Below, one piece after another: positions 25,585-39,240 of a stretch of 64,000 nucleotides of DNA; within the stretch, counting starts at the first letter, position 1, and each line of letters opens with the position of its first letter. Source of the stretch: Paralvinella palmiformis (lineage: Eukaryota > Annelida > Polychaeta > Terebellida > Alvinellidae); the NCBI GenBank assembly GCA_025642065.1, contig JAODUP010000323.1, forward strand, positions 336,501 through 400,500, written 5' to 3'. Under the pieces are notes generated by a model. It did no database searches. It was not told where the DNA came from and saw only the letters and a program-made list of their open reading frames with translations. Position numbers and translations under genes: made by a program.

Positions 25585-26147
25585 GAGTGGACAAGTCTCT
25601 GTTTGTGGCGAATATGTCGTGTTTAATTCATGACAAGAGATTTATTCTTTGTGCGATATTCTGATTGTCTTCGAAGTGAGAACGAAATCCGTCATGATGG
25701 AGTTCATTCTTACAATAAACGTTTCAGAACATGGCTACTGATAGAAGGGTCCATACAACCCTTCACCTAATCTTACATTTGTAGCCGTTAAGTCAGGTTT
25801 GAAACTGCCACGATCCCCCAAGGATTATGATGTAGCCGGTGGCTTTTGAAGTGTTTGGGGGAAAATGCGAGTCACGTACAGTCTGAAATCTGGCGTTTTG
25901 GGAAACATTTCTTTTCCAAATGCTGTCACATGCGGGAAGAGTGGCTTGCCTGACTTAGTTGTTCCGAGGTGTACATTTCGAGCAAATTACACTAAGGGAT
26001 ATCCCTAGTTTGTTTATGGTTGTCACTGATTAGCCATTCCTGTCCCATATGAACAATTCATGCATTGTCAAGGAGGGAAGCTCTTTATATTTAAACTGGC
26101 TTTACTGCAGTCTGTTGTTCTGGTCTTGAAAGTTTACTCTTGGAGTT

Positions 26148-26242
26148 AGTTAGTCAGTCAGTCAGTCCAGTCAGTCCAGTCAGTCAGTCAGTCAGTCCAG
26201 TCAGTCAGTCAGTCAGTCAGTCAGCCATCCTGTCAGTCAGTA
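26148..26242. repeat. (AGTC)n simple repeat
   Basis: Mostly AGTC units with AGTCC variants. Confidence 0.9.
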
Positions 26243-27049
26243 GTGAGGTACTACACTCTCTGATAAATATATATATGTTGATCTTAAACTGTTAAAAGGA
26301 AATCTTTTACTTCATTCCTTTTATCAAGTTTTAAACATGGCACCAGATTTACTTGTTTATCATTTAAATTGCGTGATTCTTGGAACTGACCGTTATTATG
26401 AACGTCTTTATATTAACATCCAAGTAGTGTATATTTTTATGCCTTCTATTTTTAGCAGCTTTTTCATACAGAGTATGAATAATATATGATAATGCGTCGA
26501 AATAAACTGAGCATTCATCGGTGTCAATATTTTAGTGTTTCAGGAAATATTAACGGCCTCTGGGCTTTTAGCACTATGGAGTGTTTGTTGTTGTTGTTGT
26601 TAATATTGACTGTTAGATGTTCCAACCTTGTTGTTGTTGGGGTTTTTTTTAGCCCTCGGGTCAGATGACCTTACATATACGCGTTACTCTGGCCATTGTT
26701 ATTGATCCGTTGTTTTGATAGATGGGGTTTGGGTGGCTGTGTCCGAGTTAATGCAAACTTTATAATCCAGTTGCCTGTCGCGGGGATGTGTTGTGTTTCT
26801 GTGTAAATGGCACAAGTTGTTTCATGTTGGCGGGTGTCTCTCTGGCTGAGCTCGTTCTCATCACGGTTAAGCCATGCCTAAGTAGGTCGACATTTTTGAC
26901 AGCTGTGAGGACAGTTCACCTTGCATGTTGTAATCCGGCATCAGGAATACTCTACATATGTCTACGGTCTTACGTGTAGCGGAGTTAATATAACTCACGA
27001 GCAAAGTGGATAGGATGATGATGATGATCACGATGATGATGATGATGAT

Positions 27050-27198
27050 GACGATTGAAGTTTTATGTCCATTTTTGTGCACATGGTAATAAAGCTAAGT
27101 AAGATTAAACAACCTTCAGATATGTCTACGCCGAGATTCGAACTCATGATGTAGTGAACTGTGGTCCAACGCGCTACCTACTGGACCACGGAAGCGAA
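27050..27198 (-). mobile_element. tRNA-derived SINE, family 1, shortened body
   Basis: Minus-strand head CGCTTCCGTGGTCCAGTAGG, B box GAGTTCGAATCTCGG. An internal deletion removes part of the body (the CTTTGACTTCGC / GGTCGCTCGG section). A (GAT)n run abuts its 3' end. Confidence 0.75.
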
Positions 27199-27932
27199 CG
27201 GGAAGAAAGAGGGAAGGTTGAGAACCAATTTTTACCACCACCACTTTGACATATCTCCGCCGTCATAGATTGTGTCCACATAAATTATGATTGTGCCTCA
27301 ATCATCTGCTGGATTCGTTAGTCAGTTTTCCGGGAACCCACCCACCAGGTCTTGGGAACTAATGATAATTAAACAGTCAGACGCGCACCTGGCAATCATT
27401 ATGTAATGCAGAGCTGGCACGTGATATAGGTGTTTCTGGCTGGCTAGATTACGGCGTCATACAGCGTTCTGGATATAAGTTTGCCGAAACGTGAAGCTGA
27501 AATCAAATGGGGTGCTTGCCTCCTGCCTGTAACAATAGAGATCCCAGTAATTGTCCGGGTGTGGAAATCATAATAGGCATTAATATGTCTGGTGTGTATC
27601 CATCACGCCAAGAGGCGTTGACCAATTTCTCACAGTTGTCACCTTGTTATTAATTTCTGATTATGATGGGTTTTGTTCTGTTGTTAACGGCAGTGGGTAG
27701 ATGGTTGTGGTGTGATAGATACATCCGATGTTAATTGTGACACGAGTATAGGCTAGCACGAAACTCATCCACCGATTGATTACAATAGTATAAATATGCT
27801 ATTTTGGCAGCAGCCATTAGCAACAGATTATTTACACCTAAGTGTTCTCGGGGCCCTGAAAGTAGATACGCGGCTTGCATAAATTACATCGGTAAAAAAA
27901 CCGTTGGCAAGTTTGGTAGATGCTTACACTAC

Positions 27933-28040
27933 AGGGCGCATATGGCCTAACTGGTTGTGCAGTTGGGCACAGATTAATAGCACCTTGGTTCGAACACCAA
28001 CTAGTCTATAATCTGAAGGTACAGGGGGATGTTTGAAGAT
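27933..28040 (+). mobile_element. tRNA-like SINE head, partial
   Basis: GGGCGCATATGGCCTAACTGG is A-box-like and CTTGGTTCGAACACC is B-box-like, with AATCTGAAGGTA resembling the start of the family-1 body; the rest is not recognisable. Confidence 0.5.
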
Positions 28041-30069
28041 AAGGCGTTCGAACGCCTATCTGAATCTCTAAGCTGTTTTATAATAGGGAACGTCTTGCTT
28101 ATTGAGTAGGATTTCTACCTGTAAATAATAATATCGAAAACTAAAGGCTAACTTATTAAACGGAGATTAGTCTGCCTTTAAAACGGAAGAAATAGAAATT
28201 AATTTTTTGTTGAAAATCTGATTACATCCTGTACATGCACAAACAAACACTGTAGTATAGACCTTGATAGAATGATAATATCTAACTAGTTCCACGACAC
28301 ATTCATTACCAGGAACTGGCCGAGACATGAAGCACGAGCTAAATTGTGCCGGCGTTCGTGCTTAAAGTAAAGCTCTCTACAATATTTAATAGTATCACAA
28401 CGCTGTTTGTACTTCTCCCGAGCCCGAGCGGATGTTCGATGGCAATTATCTGGTGCAGATGATGCTTTTGTTCGGCGGTGTATTGTCTTCTAGGATCGTG
28501 TCGGCTAAGTTCGGTTGCCCGATGTGCTTTTATCACGCACTGACAATCTGTTCTCGTTCAAGTGGCATATCGGCTGTTTTGTTTTACCTTAGAAAGCGTA
28601 CTCTTTGTTTACGACGGGACATTCGTGAGCAATATTGAACCGTGACACTTGGTTTTCTGTTCCGTATATTGTTGTTGTTTTTGTTGTTGCTGTTGCTGTT
28701 GTACGCCAGATAAGAATCGTAAATCTGGCTCGTGCTGAATCACGTTGCACCAGTTAATAAACGGCTAATTATCAAGTGTGGGTATGCTGGTTAATTTGAT
28801 CATGTTATAGTAGCTGTTATCGTCTTTTGTGATGCCACAATGTCTCTTCGAATATCTTCGCTACCGGTTTCAGGTACTTCCTGATTTATACCTTTTCACG
28901 TTAGTTATTTATTTGTTACCAGGGTTACCGGCTACTTTTAATATCACGGCTGTCATATCACACACACGCGCGCGCACAGCGCATGCACTCAAAGACAAGG
29001 TGTCCAATTTAAATGATAAGGTTGTGTTGGTCATCTGAGCGGTAATGAGTGCCAAATCAAGAATATCACTGAGGCGATGAACACCAAATTTGCTAAATTG
29101 TTATTCCAGTGTCCGTTGAAGGCCATAACCATGCGTAGGTCAGAATGGAAGAAGACTTCAAAACGACGCTGGTTATTGATTATACGCTGCTCTGCTAGAC
29201 ATATTTATTTTGATCTTTGTTCCAGAAAGCCCTAGAGTACACATATACCTAACTCTTGACCACAACACAAAGCAAACAATAACCCCTCACGGGGGCTTTG
29301 GACACCGGCTTCTGTAAACAGCTTCGACTGAAGTGCCCTTCCTTCCGTTGTCATCAAGTGTACGGAGAAGACTGGAATAGGCACAGTTTTGGCACAAGAT
29401 GTCTGTCGTTGTATTTGGTGATGAAAAAGGGTACATTATCTAGGACTTAAGCCAGGACCCCTTTTAAAGCAATAACTTTTACAATAACCCGTTCGTGTTT
29501 CGTTATTCATTCCTCTTGTGCGTTGGCCTTAAGTCAACAATGAACTTTTTGTTGTTGTTGTAATGTGACGTCTGATAAATTATTTAAACAAACCAGAATA
29601 GTCACAACCTGACCGGATTAGCGTGCTTTAATTTCTGGAATTTATACGTCAGGATTTGACCTTTGTCTCTCTGGACTGGCTTCCGTAAACAAGTCCGATG
29701 TCAGCAGGGCAATCAATTATGTTGGCTCTCCGAGTAACGCTAATTAACTCCATGTGGCTCTTGTATATGTCGTATATGTGAGTAGGGTTTAGAACATAAG
29801 ACCACACCTGATGTATAAGTGTGATGTGTGCTGTTACATCTGGTGAACAAGAAGGATTTTATTGGTAATTAAGTTCAGTTTCTTGTTGTTTGTCGAATTA
29901 CCAGTTTTATTTAAATTTTGATTAATGATGTTGTGATTGTAGAGGCACATCTACGGAATATTACCTTTCCCCAGTCGAATTGATGTTAAAGACCCAGCCA
30001 CTATAAGTTCATATACTGAACAATATCAGTTTGCACCAGAACACATATAGGTGTCGATAACCAACACAT

Positions 30070-30071
30070 TA

Positions 30072-30135
<64 letters not shown>

Positions 30136-30152
30136 ACACACACACACACACG
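30070..30152. repeat. (CT)n-(AT)n-(CA)n compound microsatellite
   Basis: Three dinucleotide runs in succession. Confidence 0.95.
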
Positions 30153-30716
30153 CAACAATTAGATTGGTAAATATTGCTCATTCAGATTAAAAGGTCACAG
30201 CCACACTGTCATTTCCACGAAAACGTTGTGCTTATTATTTTGCTTGGATACCTTTATGCACGTTTGTGCGCGCGCGCACACACACCTCACAGAAAACAAT
30301 ATCGTACATTAATGCGGTAAGAGAATACGGCCTAGACAGCAGTGGTTTTATATTTCATCATTTCCCAGACATTCACTTGGTACAGCTCTATAGAATAGCA
30401 CTGACTTGTATTACTTCAAACTTGTTGTTTTATTTAATTTCCTATCCTGGTAGCAATTTGTTTGTCTGGAGATGGGCTATTGTCATATGATCTTTATTAT
30501 CTTATAACAAGAGATAGTTAAGATGACATGTAGATGTGCCTATACCTGCTCCGTTTAGTGGTTAACTAATGTTTACTGTGTGTACGTTTGTTGACACCTC
30601 GGATCAACTAGTATTGTCTTGAAATGATACTGTTGTCTGATAAATGACACGTACAGTAATCGTAATAATAATAATAATAAAAAACCCTTTTTTCTGGTTT
30701 TAAAAGGGGTTATGTG

Positions 30717-30745
30717 TCGTGTGTGTGTGTGTGTGTGTGTGTGTG
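30717..30745. repeat. (GT)n microsatellite
   Basis: GT run followed at a distance by GTGCGTGTGT-type sequence to about 30806. Confidence 0.9.
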
Positions 30746-31483
30746 GAATATGTACACTGATATACAGGTGTGCGTGTGTGTGCACGCGCTTGCGTGTGCG
30801 TGTGTTTCTTTCCCCACAATGCTTTACTGTAACAGCTTCTTCTTTTTCTGTGTTCTGTCAGGGTTACGTAAGAAATATTATATATATATATATATATATT
30901 TATCCCTTTATAAAATATGACACTATCATCATCAGTCTTATTGTTATCTTCTTCTTTTGGTCATCTTTCACTATAAGCAGTTCTCTCCCAGGATCTCCAT
31001 TTTTCCGGAAAGAAATTGTGGACATTAGCCTATATTCTGTGGAAACTGTTCAAGCATATCCGGTATCTAGTTGTGGATTATGTGTGTGTATTGTGTGTCT
31101 ATTCGTGGCCTGAATATACATAGTGTATGTCCAACGGAATACGGGATTATTTGAGTCATCATTAAATTTAGATTTTAAGATAGTTATTACTGGTTTTGCT
31201 CCGCTTTTTGAACAGGGAAGAAATAAATGATAAATTGAGATAAAAGCTGTTGTTTGAGAATACACTAAACCGGCCATTGATTGCTTGTGTCAGGTGATAT
31301 TGTGTGAAAATGATAAATACAGTTTGGGACCCTTAACTTTTAGTCAGGCTCATTGTTCTCGTTTAAAGATAGATGGTATGTTAAGAACAGTCCTTGCTAT
31401 AGTTAATGCTGCCAGTTGATTTCTGTGATAATTTTTTTGGTACTACGTCATCAGAAATAACCTTTTTTTTATCAATTATAGCA

Positions 31484-31602
31484 CGGGCGCCTCCATAGCC
31501 TAACTGGTAGGGTGGATGGCCACAGGTCTATATCACCTGTGTTCGAACCCTGGCCCGGCTATGTCAGGTGTTTCATCTTTCATTTTGCTTCATTACATTT
31601 TT
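31484..31602 (+). mobile_element. tRNA-derived SINE, family 1, 3' truncated
   Basis: Head GGGCGCCTCCATAGCCTAAC, B box GTGTTCGAACCC (close to the RNA polymerase III consensus), body up to TTTGCTTCATTACA. Confidence 0.75.
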
Positions 31603-33449
31603 ACATTTTACACACACACACCATATTTACACCAAATCAAGTAGCATGCTGGATATTGAAGTTTGACGTTAACACATGCACCATTTATGTTTAAGTCGTG
31701 TTAAATGTGTATACCATTTTTAGCGTGTTTGGGACATACAACACTTTACAGGAAACCGGTTCCAGATTATGGGGATCTTGGTGCTAAACGATGACTCGAT
31801 AAGGTCGGTGTCATGCTGTACGTACGTATGCTGGTTTCACTAGCTGTGAATTAGTTAGCTGTATTTTATATTCCAGATTAAACCGTAATCAGATTTTGGA
31901 CAGCGTGCTGCCCAACTATTGTTCTTTTGACGAGCCATTGTTGTTGGTGAGGCTAATAATAGGAATATTCATGTCAGGCCTTGGGCTGTTGTGGAAATCA
32001 TAACAGTGATTGTTACACGGCTAATTATGCTAGGAAGATCTCTTAAAAGCTGTTGGTTTGCACCGGGTGAATGGTATTTGATAAGCATATGTTTAATGAG
32101 TAATTGGCTAGTATGTGTGTGCGTGCAGCAGAGCGCACGTGTGTGTGTGTGTCAGCCAGCCACAATCTGCCCGCTGATCATTAGGTTTTCACATTTCGCC
32201 AGCGGCGGTTAAACATTTCACATATATTCAACTATATGTATATGTAAGATGGGTTTGTCGCGTTCCCCCTCCCCCGGTGGAATTAAAATCAATCTCTAAT
32301 GGTATGCTAAGTGCTCCACCTGGTGGCTTGATCAGTTCATCTGGCTTAAACTAATTGAGCGATAGTCATATCTATATTACCTGACAGCCTTGTTGTTGGC
32401 TACACCCCCCGCCCCCGTCTTTAATACAACGGACATGTTTAAACCAGGTGATTAGGCAATTGTTTTTTTCGTATTTTTTTTCACTCTAAAAACGTACAAA
32501 CGTCTCTCTGACGAATGAGCGATTAGCAAAGGCAACACTAACAACACCAAAACACAAGATAACCCCCCCCCACACACACACACACACACATTGTCAGCAA
32601 CCTAGGATTATGTAGCTTTAACAACTCGTTTATTACATTTATCCGATGATATCAGATGTTCTCTACCATTGTCTAATTGTCATTTAGTTTGTCGTATTCT
32701 TGGCCATCACCACCCCTCTCACCTTCTATTTCGTCAGTTTTCCATCATTAATATTTCCCACATTTGGAATGCCACACACTCAGATGTTAGGAGAAATAAA
32801 AAGGAATTATGTTGGTTCATGGCTCGGGTGACCGCAGCGAATAGGTATGGATTTAGTATTTCTATTGCCGGCCTCCCATCTGGTTTTATTTGCGGTCGGT
32901 GAACGTGGTTGATGATGGAGGCAGTCCGATGGAACTATGACAATCGATCGATGCATGGCTGATTGATGTAGTAATTAGAAACGGAACCAAGAGAAAGCAT
33001 TGGCTCAGCTCATTTCTGTATTGGATAGCGGGCACAAACACCGTGGAAGAAGACGACAATGGCAGGCACGGCCTCACCGGCGAAAAGCTCGGGCTATTTG
33101 GGTCGTGGGGCTGCATTAACGAGCTCGTGAAACTTGGGCATTTCGGATTGCCATAACACCAACCTGTGGACCTTAACATCTAAACTGGCTCTATATAACA
33201 GAATATGGTCTCTCTCTCCTCTCCTATGTGTGTGTTTTATGTTACATATAATAAAGGCGTGGGCTCAAGTTTTCGTGACGTTTATAATTCTTACAGAATT
33301 GTGACCAAACGACTACTACCTAAATAAAATTTAAAAAAAATATATATATTAGTACATATATAAGGCAGCTGTAATTGGAAACAAAGCATATAATTATATT
33401 AGTACATATAATATATATTATGATTATAATCCTAATACCCCCGACAATA

Positions 33450-33635
33450 ACAGGGGGGCGCCTCCGTGGTTTAATTGGTAGTGTATTGGACCACAGATCA
33501 CTACCAATCTCGGCATGGGCATATCTGAAGGGTGTTTCATCGTTGACTTCTTTAATTAGCTTTTGATGGTCGATCGGCCCATTTAGCCTCCTGTGTGCAA
33601 AAAAGTGATCGTAAAACAGTAATTATCAATCATCT
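33450..33635 (+). mobile_element. tRNA-derived SINE, family 1
   Basis: Head GCGCCTCCGTGGTTTAATTG; the B-box segment is deleted (ACTACCAATCTCGG). Body complete to GTAAAACAGTAATTATC. Short direct repeat GACAATA at 33443-33449 and 33636-33642. Confidence 0.8.
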
Positions 33636-34415
33636 GACAATAGCTGCAATAGTTGAATATTCACTCAGCCCAGTTAGCACGACTGTCTCCCGTGACATAT
33701 CACACTGTCTTTTAATACATCTCTCTGTCTCTATCCCCCCCCCCCTCTGTGTGTGTTTCTGCTTATGGCCATAAAGCGTACTGTTCTGTACTATATCAGC
33801 CTTATTATGTGTACTAGCGTGTTGTAGATGTCCAGTATATGGCTAGTTATAGCCAGTAGATCCAGTACATCTAGAAGACCCTTTACGCTGGTATTCTGAA
33901 CAGACGCGTCTGACTCCGCCCGATCATGCTGTCCGGAAACCTACACGTGTGTGTGTGTGTGTGCGTGGGCGCGCGCGCGTGTGAAACTAATATTATGTTA
34001 AACAGGGCCATTGCACCATGTCAAAAAATGATCATTTCTGAAATATCCATACTTGCATAATTTTTCTTCAAACTAATTTATCGGTTAGCCTCAGAACTGA
34101 GGAACAGTCCAAACTATCACTTTACATGATAATCCTAGGTTCCTGAAGAAGATGAATTAACAGCAGTAATGTTAGCTCTACAACAGGTGACTTGCCATTC
34201 GAAATATCATATACTGGTGGCTTTGGTATCAAAAGAGCAATGAGTTGAAATGTGTTACTTTGTCAGCAATAGATGGGAATTATTTTGGCTTTTCCATTTG
34301 TCACAAGCTCACCATTTTATGTTGAGTATTAAGAATATGTGGGTGGGGGCTGGGTGCGAGGATGATATTCAGCTTGGTTGTTGGGATCTCTGCATCCGAA
34401 TATAAAAAATAACTT

Positions 34416-35020
34416 CTAATGGTCGCTTGCCGATGAGTGCACTCTCTGGCAAAGATATTTATAATTGGAATGACACATTTTTGAGCTTTTGATTCTCACA
34501 GAAGGAAATGGGCTAACAGTTTTGAAGATGGCGGTCACATTTCCCCAAAGTGAAGAAATAGAATTACGTTTTCCCTCAGAGTTCCTGATATTTGGTGCTT
34601 TACACAGACTTTGATATATATAGTTAAGAGACTTCCTTTCCATTATGAATGTATGACTTGTGTTGTCTGTGAACTGAGCCACAATAAAATCTGAGACAGT
34701 TCGCCATTTTGTTTGTATTAGAATAATTCAGTTTTACCTCATGGTTACAATGGCTGTAAGCCTACACTGAAGAAATTCTTATGAAAGAATCTGGTGTAAT
34801 ATGATTTTGTCTTATTATACAGTAGCCAAACGATTATTTTATCAATTTGTAGCACCATTTGTCTAGATCTTATTTTAATAGATTCAATGGAAAAAATGTC
34901 AAATGTTCTCTTCACTGCCTGCATTATTACTCGATGCAAATACGGAATGCTGCTAAAACAGGCAATCGTTGTGGGATGTTGTTTTCTTATAATAATATTA
35001 TTACACCTATGTGTCTCCAC
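34416..35020 (-). other. Two unassigned protein-like open stretches on the minus strand
   Basis: The stretch from about 34705 to 34416 (contains NTSHTFIMERKSLNY and ends ASDH-stop) and the one at 35020-34745 (ends FFSVGLQPL-stop) have ordinary amino-acid composition in an AT-rich setting. I do not recognise either. They may be remnants of an uncharacterised mobile element or chance. Confidence 0.2.
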
Positions 35021-36192
35021 TTTTATGGAAACATTTCAAGTGTTATAAATGTCTTGTAGGATTTCCAAGAAGCAATATTGCTGCACTGCTGACGAAAAAA
35101 AGATGTTAAGTTATCAGTAAAACTTTTGTCTCATATTATGTGCTAGTTTCCTGCCATCTAGCTCTCCTCTCTATGTTTTACATCTCACTAAAGCACAGAA
35201 TGACATCGCCCCATTTACAAAGAGTCGTCCAATTTAGAAAGGTGTAATGCCTGTTACCTGTCACTTGTACTTGAATGATATGGTGCTAGCTAATCTTATT
35301 GACATTTTACAGCAAATGCGAACCAAGGATCTGTATTAGTACGTTTTGTCTAGTAGAAGGCGGATAATGTCAGTCCGTGTATCTAGTTTCTGGTCCCTAA
35401 TAATGTCGTCCTGTAGTTAAGTGGGTTAAATGTAGCAAAACAGAACTAAGATCAGCCCTTTTGATAGCTGACTGGCTAAAAATGTGCTATGTGAAATAAA
35501 CAAATAAATATTAAATAAATAAATATTAGAAAAAACAAACAAGATCAGTTCGATGAAAATCACTGAAATACAGTTTATTTAATCAGACCAGTTTTAACAA
35601 CATCTCGGTGTTTATTAACCCCAGTTGATCCCCCAACTCCACACGCACCCAAGGTAATTGTTTCAACTGATATGTTGATGGATTACTCTGAGATAAACCA
35701 TTCTTCAAGTAGTCTTCCTACTGTCACACCGCCGGAAAAGTAATTTTTTTATGCTAGTTTCAACCACTTTGATTAATGTGGTTTTAGAAAGATGAACCGC
35801 TGTTTGTTCTGTCTTTGTTAAGGGAGTATGTGATGATATATAATGGTCCGTGTGGGATGTACGTCATCCTCCTGGGTGGGAGGTAATATAATAGGTGGCC
35901 CACTATTCGCCATTAATCTATTGAATGGTTCAGTGGTTGGTTTAGCCTTAGCACTAGCTACCCCTTGGCTCATATGTCTGAGAGGCAACTACTTGGTAAA
36001 CATCCCGCAAATACAACTGACTTGATTCCATTCAGTGTGAATCTACTGAAAAAGATGTTTTGTCTGTCTTGATCAGTGTTTAGGTATACCACTGACATTC
36101 TGTCCACTATCTTGGATCTGGGCACCTTATTCGTGTCTGTATCTAAATTTAGAGCTAATGGTAAATATTATATGGCCTTCGGAAATCACACG

Positions 36193-36362
36193 GGTAAAAG
36201 ACCATGAGTGGTGAAAGACCATGAGTGGTGAAAGACCATAAGTGGTAAAAGACCATGAGTGGTGAAAGACCATGAGTGGTGAAAGACCATGAGTGGTGAA
36301 AGACCATGAGTGGTGAAAGACCATGAGTGGTGAAAGACCATAAGTGGTGAAAGACCATGAGT
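36193..36362. repeat. 17-bp tandem minisatellite, about 10 copies
   Basis: Unit GACCATGAGTGGTGAAA repeated head to tail with one- or two-base variants. The minus-strand reading frames through it are artefacts (17 x 3 gives a 17-residue repeat). Confidence 0.95.
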
Positions 36363-37451
36363 GCGAAGTCTGCAGCATTATGTTATTGACAGCTGGAAAG
36401 TTTTATTGCCACTAACATATAAAGTGCAAGAAGAAACCAACATTGAGGTTATGAAATTGCTGAAAGGATGAATTGAAATATTCCACGGAAAGTCTGTTTC
36501 ATAAGTGATGTCATTGTTTGGCAAAAGTTGTGTGTTTGAGTTGTGTGATTATGTTTATGTATAAAAGTTAAAATTTTGTCATTTATTATATATGGTAAAT
36601 ACAAATTTAGACATTTATACTTAAAGCTCACCAAATTATGTCCTTTTAGCTTGTATTAATCTCTTTATCCCATGTCCTGTGTTAAGGCTTCATAAGGCCA
36701 TTGTTTTTTTAAACTTGTTTTGCAATCCCCCAGCTGAAACCCGACGCCAGGAAATAAAATAGACTTTTATTCTTTTATTATTATTTTCGTGCTGACCCGC
36801 CTGAACACCGGAAAAGGATTAGGCTACCACATGACCTAATCCAAAATGGTGTCAGGTCAGTTCCACCTAGAAATTATTTCATTTATTTCTACAGTAAATC
36901 GGTCATCAAGCATAGAAATCTTGTAAATTTAAACTAATTATAAGTCCCCCTCACCGAGAAACACACAAATAGTTCAAACTTTGTGGAGATCTACTTAAAA
37001 TCACAATTTAAAACAATCACCATGATCAATGTGTATGGTAGCCTTATCATGGCGATATTTTTGATGGCAATATCATTGTCAAATTTGAATATCAGTGTAA
37101 AAATTAAAGCTAAAACCAGAGTAATCTAGAATATGTGTCATAGGGCATTTATAAATGGTTGGGTACCAAATCTTGCAAATCTTTCAGAAACTAGAACCTT
37201 GTGTCAATTTGTTTTCAATCGACCCCATGTTTTCAGTGATTTATTACATTTTTGGAAGGAAAATTTCCTGTAAAACAAGTATTCAAAAAACAATGGCCTT
37301 GTGCTTTAACGGTACTGAGATAAATAAATGGTGAAATTTATCCTAATTCTCAGCATTGATAGTTTATTTCAAATTCTAAAATAGCTTAAACTTAAAGTGA
37401 CATAAATTATATGTTTTCGTGTCTTTGACGGATTTTTCTTCTTTTTTCCAG

Positions 37452-39191
37452 TTGAGCCCCTCGAATTCTGACATATTAGATCAACACAAGAAAGAACTGC
37501 TTGAGGCTCGACAGTATTCTAGAAAGCTGAATGCTGTTATATTATCAGACAAGCCCAATGACAAGGAAGGCAAGGATGAAAAAGATAACAAGTTGGAACA
37601 GGTGAGTAATTTGAAGGTGTTTTTGAACAGGTGTGGTTGGTAAAGCGATGATCCCAGTGTGTGGTGTCTACGGTGATAATGGCCAGGGATAATAGATACA
37701 GGTTGACCATCAGTGCTGAGTGTGGTCTGGTCGTTATTCCCTATTATACTGGTACATTAATGTACACAGCCGTTTATAAGTACAAGAGGCATTGGTTGAA
37801 TACTAGACAGTTGCTTGATTCCGTAATGAATTTTGCAACAATGAATCAAAATTTTTATTGTTATGATGAACATCTTCATTATCACTGTAAATAAATAATG
37901 TCGTTGCCATGGTGATGTAACCAAAATAGGCATGGTTTGTTTAAAGTTGAATTCAGTTTTGATGTTCATTTCACGACATTTCTTGCATCTGTACATGGCA
38001 GATTTTCATTGTGTAGAAAATACTGTTTGTGAAGGGATTTTTTTTAAACAAGCATTTCAGTGGTTTAAATGTTTTAAGCAAATGGTATTCCGTACCTTTT
38101 CTTTGACTTGATGGTGAATCTTTTCTAACTGTTTCAGGGAACAAACAATCAGAAGCTTGGATTGTGTGAGGCGTGTGTTAAGATTGGTGACTGGGGACAT
38201 GCTAAGCAGATCATTGACCGATTACCACCTTATTTTGCCGTCAGCCACAAGCCGGTGGCAGATGCCATCTGTAGTCTTGTCAGCTATCTCATCGAGCCTA
38301 TCTATGCGAGGTAAGGGAAAACAACTCAGAAAATAATTTGTCAAAATATTTTTCACTATTATAGTAGTAGATTGACTTTAACTCGCTCAATGTAGTGTTA
38401 TGTTTTTGTTTTATTTGTACACATGGTCTGCAATTTACAATATTTATCAGTTTGGTTCAGTAACTCATTGGCCATTTAATGTGAAATTTCAGATGTCACC
38501 TTTTTGTATGGGGGTGAGGTTTCCACACCAAAATGTGGCGTGATATCTAGGTGTTGAGTGTAGTACGAGTCTGAATCTTTAATTGTTATTTGATGCCGTT
38601 GGTCATTTTCTGGCCCAGTTATTCTATGATCAGTATCAGAGATAACATGTCCAGCAGTTTAAATTCAATTACCGAGTCATAAAAAGTTGTAAACATAATA
38701 ACTGAAATGCCCTTTAAAACTTGTAATTTGTAATCCTTTGTGATAATAATGATTAATATGATGATGCCATTATTATCTTAACTATCACAGCCTTCATCAT
38801 CTTAATTAATACATAAATATTTATATGAATATATGTTTGTAGATCAATGTAGAGTGGGAGGGTTTACCTGTGTAAGTACAGGTAAGCTACGTATAATAAA
38901 GAAAATCTCCAAATGAGATTTGTTTGCTATCCCTAAATGTAATACACACCAACAAGATTGCTGTACGTGTAGTCAATGTTTTATGATTAATAATTTTACA
39001 CCCAGTTTCATGTTGCAACATACTGAAGCCTTTGTCACTGTTCTGTTCACTAAATTTCTCCCTTGGGTCTGAGGGGAAAAGATTTTACCTGGACATAGCA
39101 CATACTACATGTATGTTGTAACCAATGTTTACCTACATCTTCATTTCTGCATTCTTGTATGTATTGTGTGCATACAGTTGCTGCCACCAGG

Positions 39192-39240
<49 letters not shown>

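Larger units (their letters stand above)
10491..37451. other. 27-kb gene-poor region
   Basis: No convincing coding exon. Contents listed separately: SINEs at 11.1, 11.5, 16.6, 20.9, 25.4, 27.1, 27.9, 31.5 and 33.5 kb, simple repeats, and a 17-bp minisatellite. Long stretches of non-repetitive, compositionally mixed sequence (for example 18,000-18,340, 18,640-18,960, 21,430-22,120, 27,260-27,880) could be regulatory, but I see no site I can name. The THOC2 5' exons, if adjacent, would be expected here and were not recognised. Confidence 0.6.

Noticed and set aside
32886..33179. 97-codon minus-strand frame
   Set aside because: Composition is Ser/Pro-rich without motif, no splice partners; chance frame cannot be excluded but cannot be supported.
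34139..34188. Exon-like VPEEDELTAVMLALQQ between AG and GT
   Set aside because: Looks protein-like, but is isolated, does not match THOC2 and the acceptor is poor.
35061..35093. DFQEAILL after a TAG acceptor, similar to a THOC2 N-terminal segment
   Set aside because: Stops at TGA after ten codons with no donor before it; similarity is too short.
36193..36362. CRISPR-like array
   Set aside because: Direct 17-bp repeats without spacers, in an animal genome.
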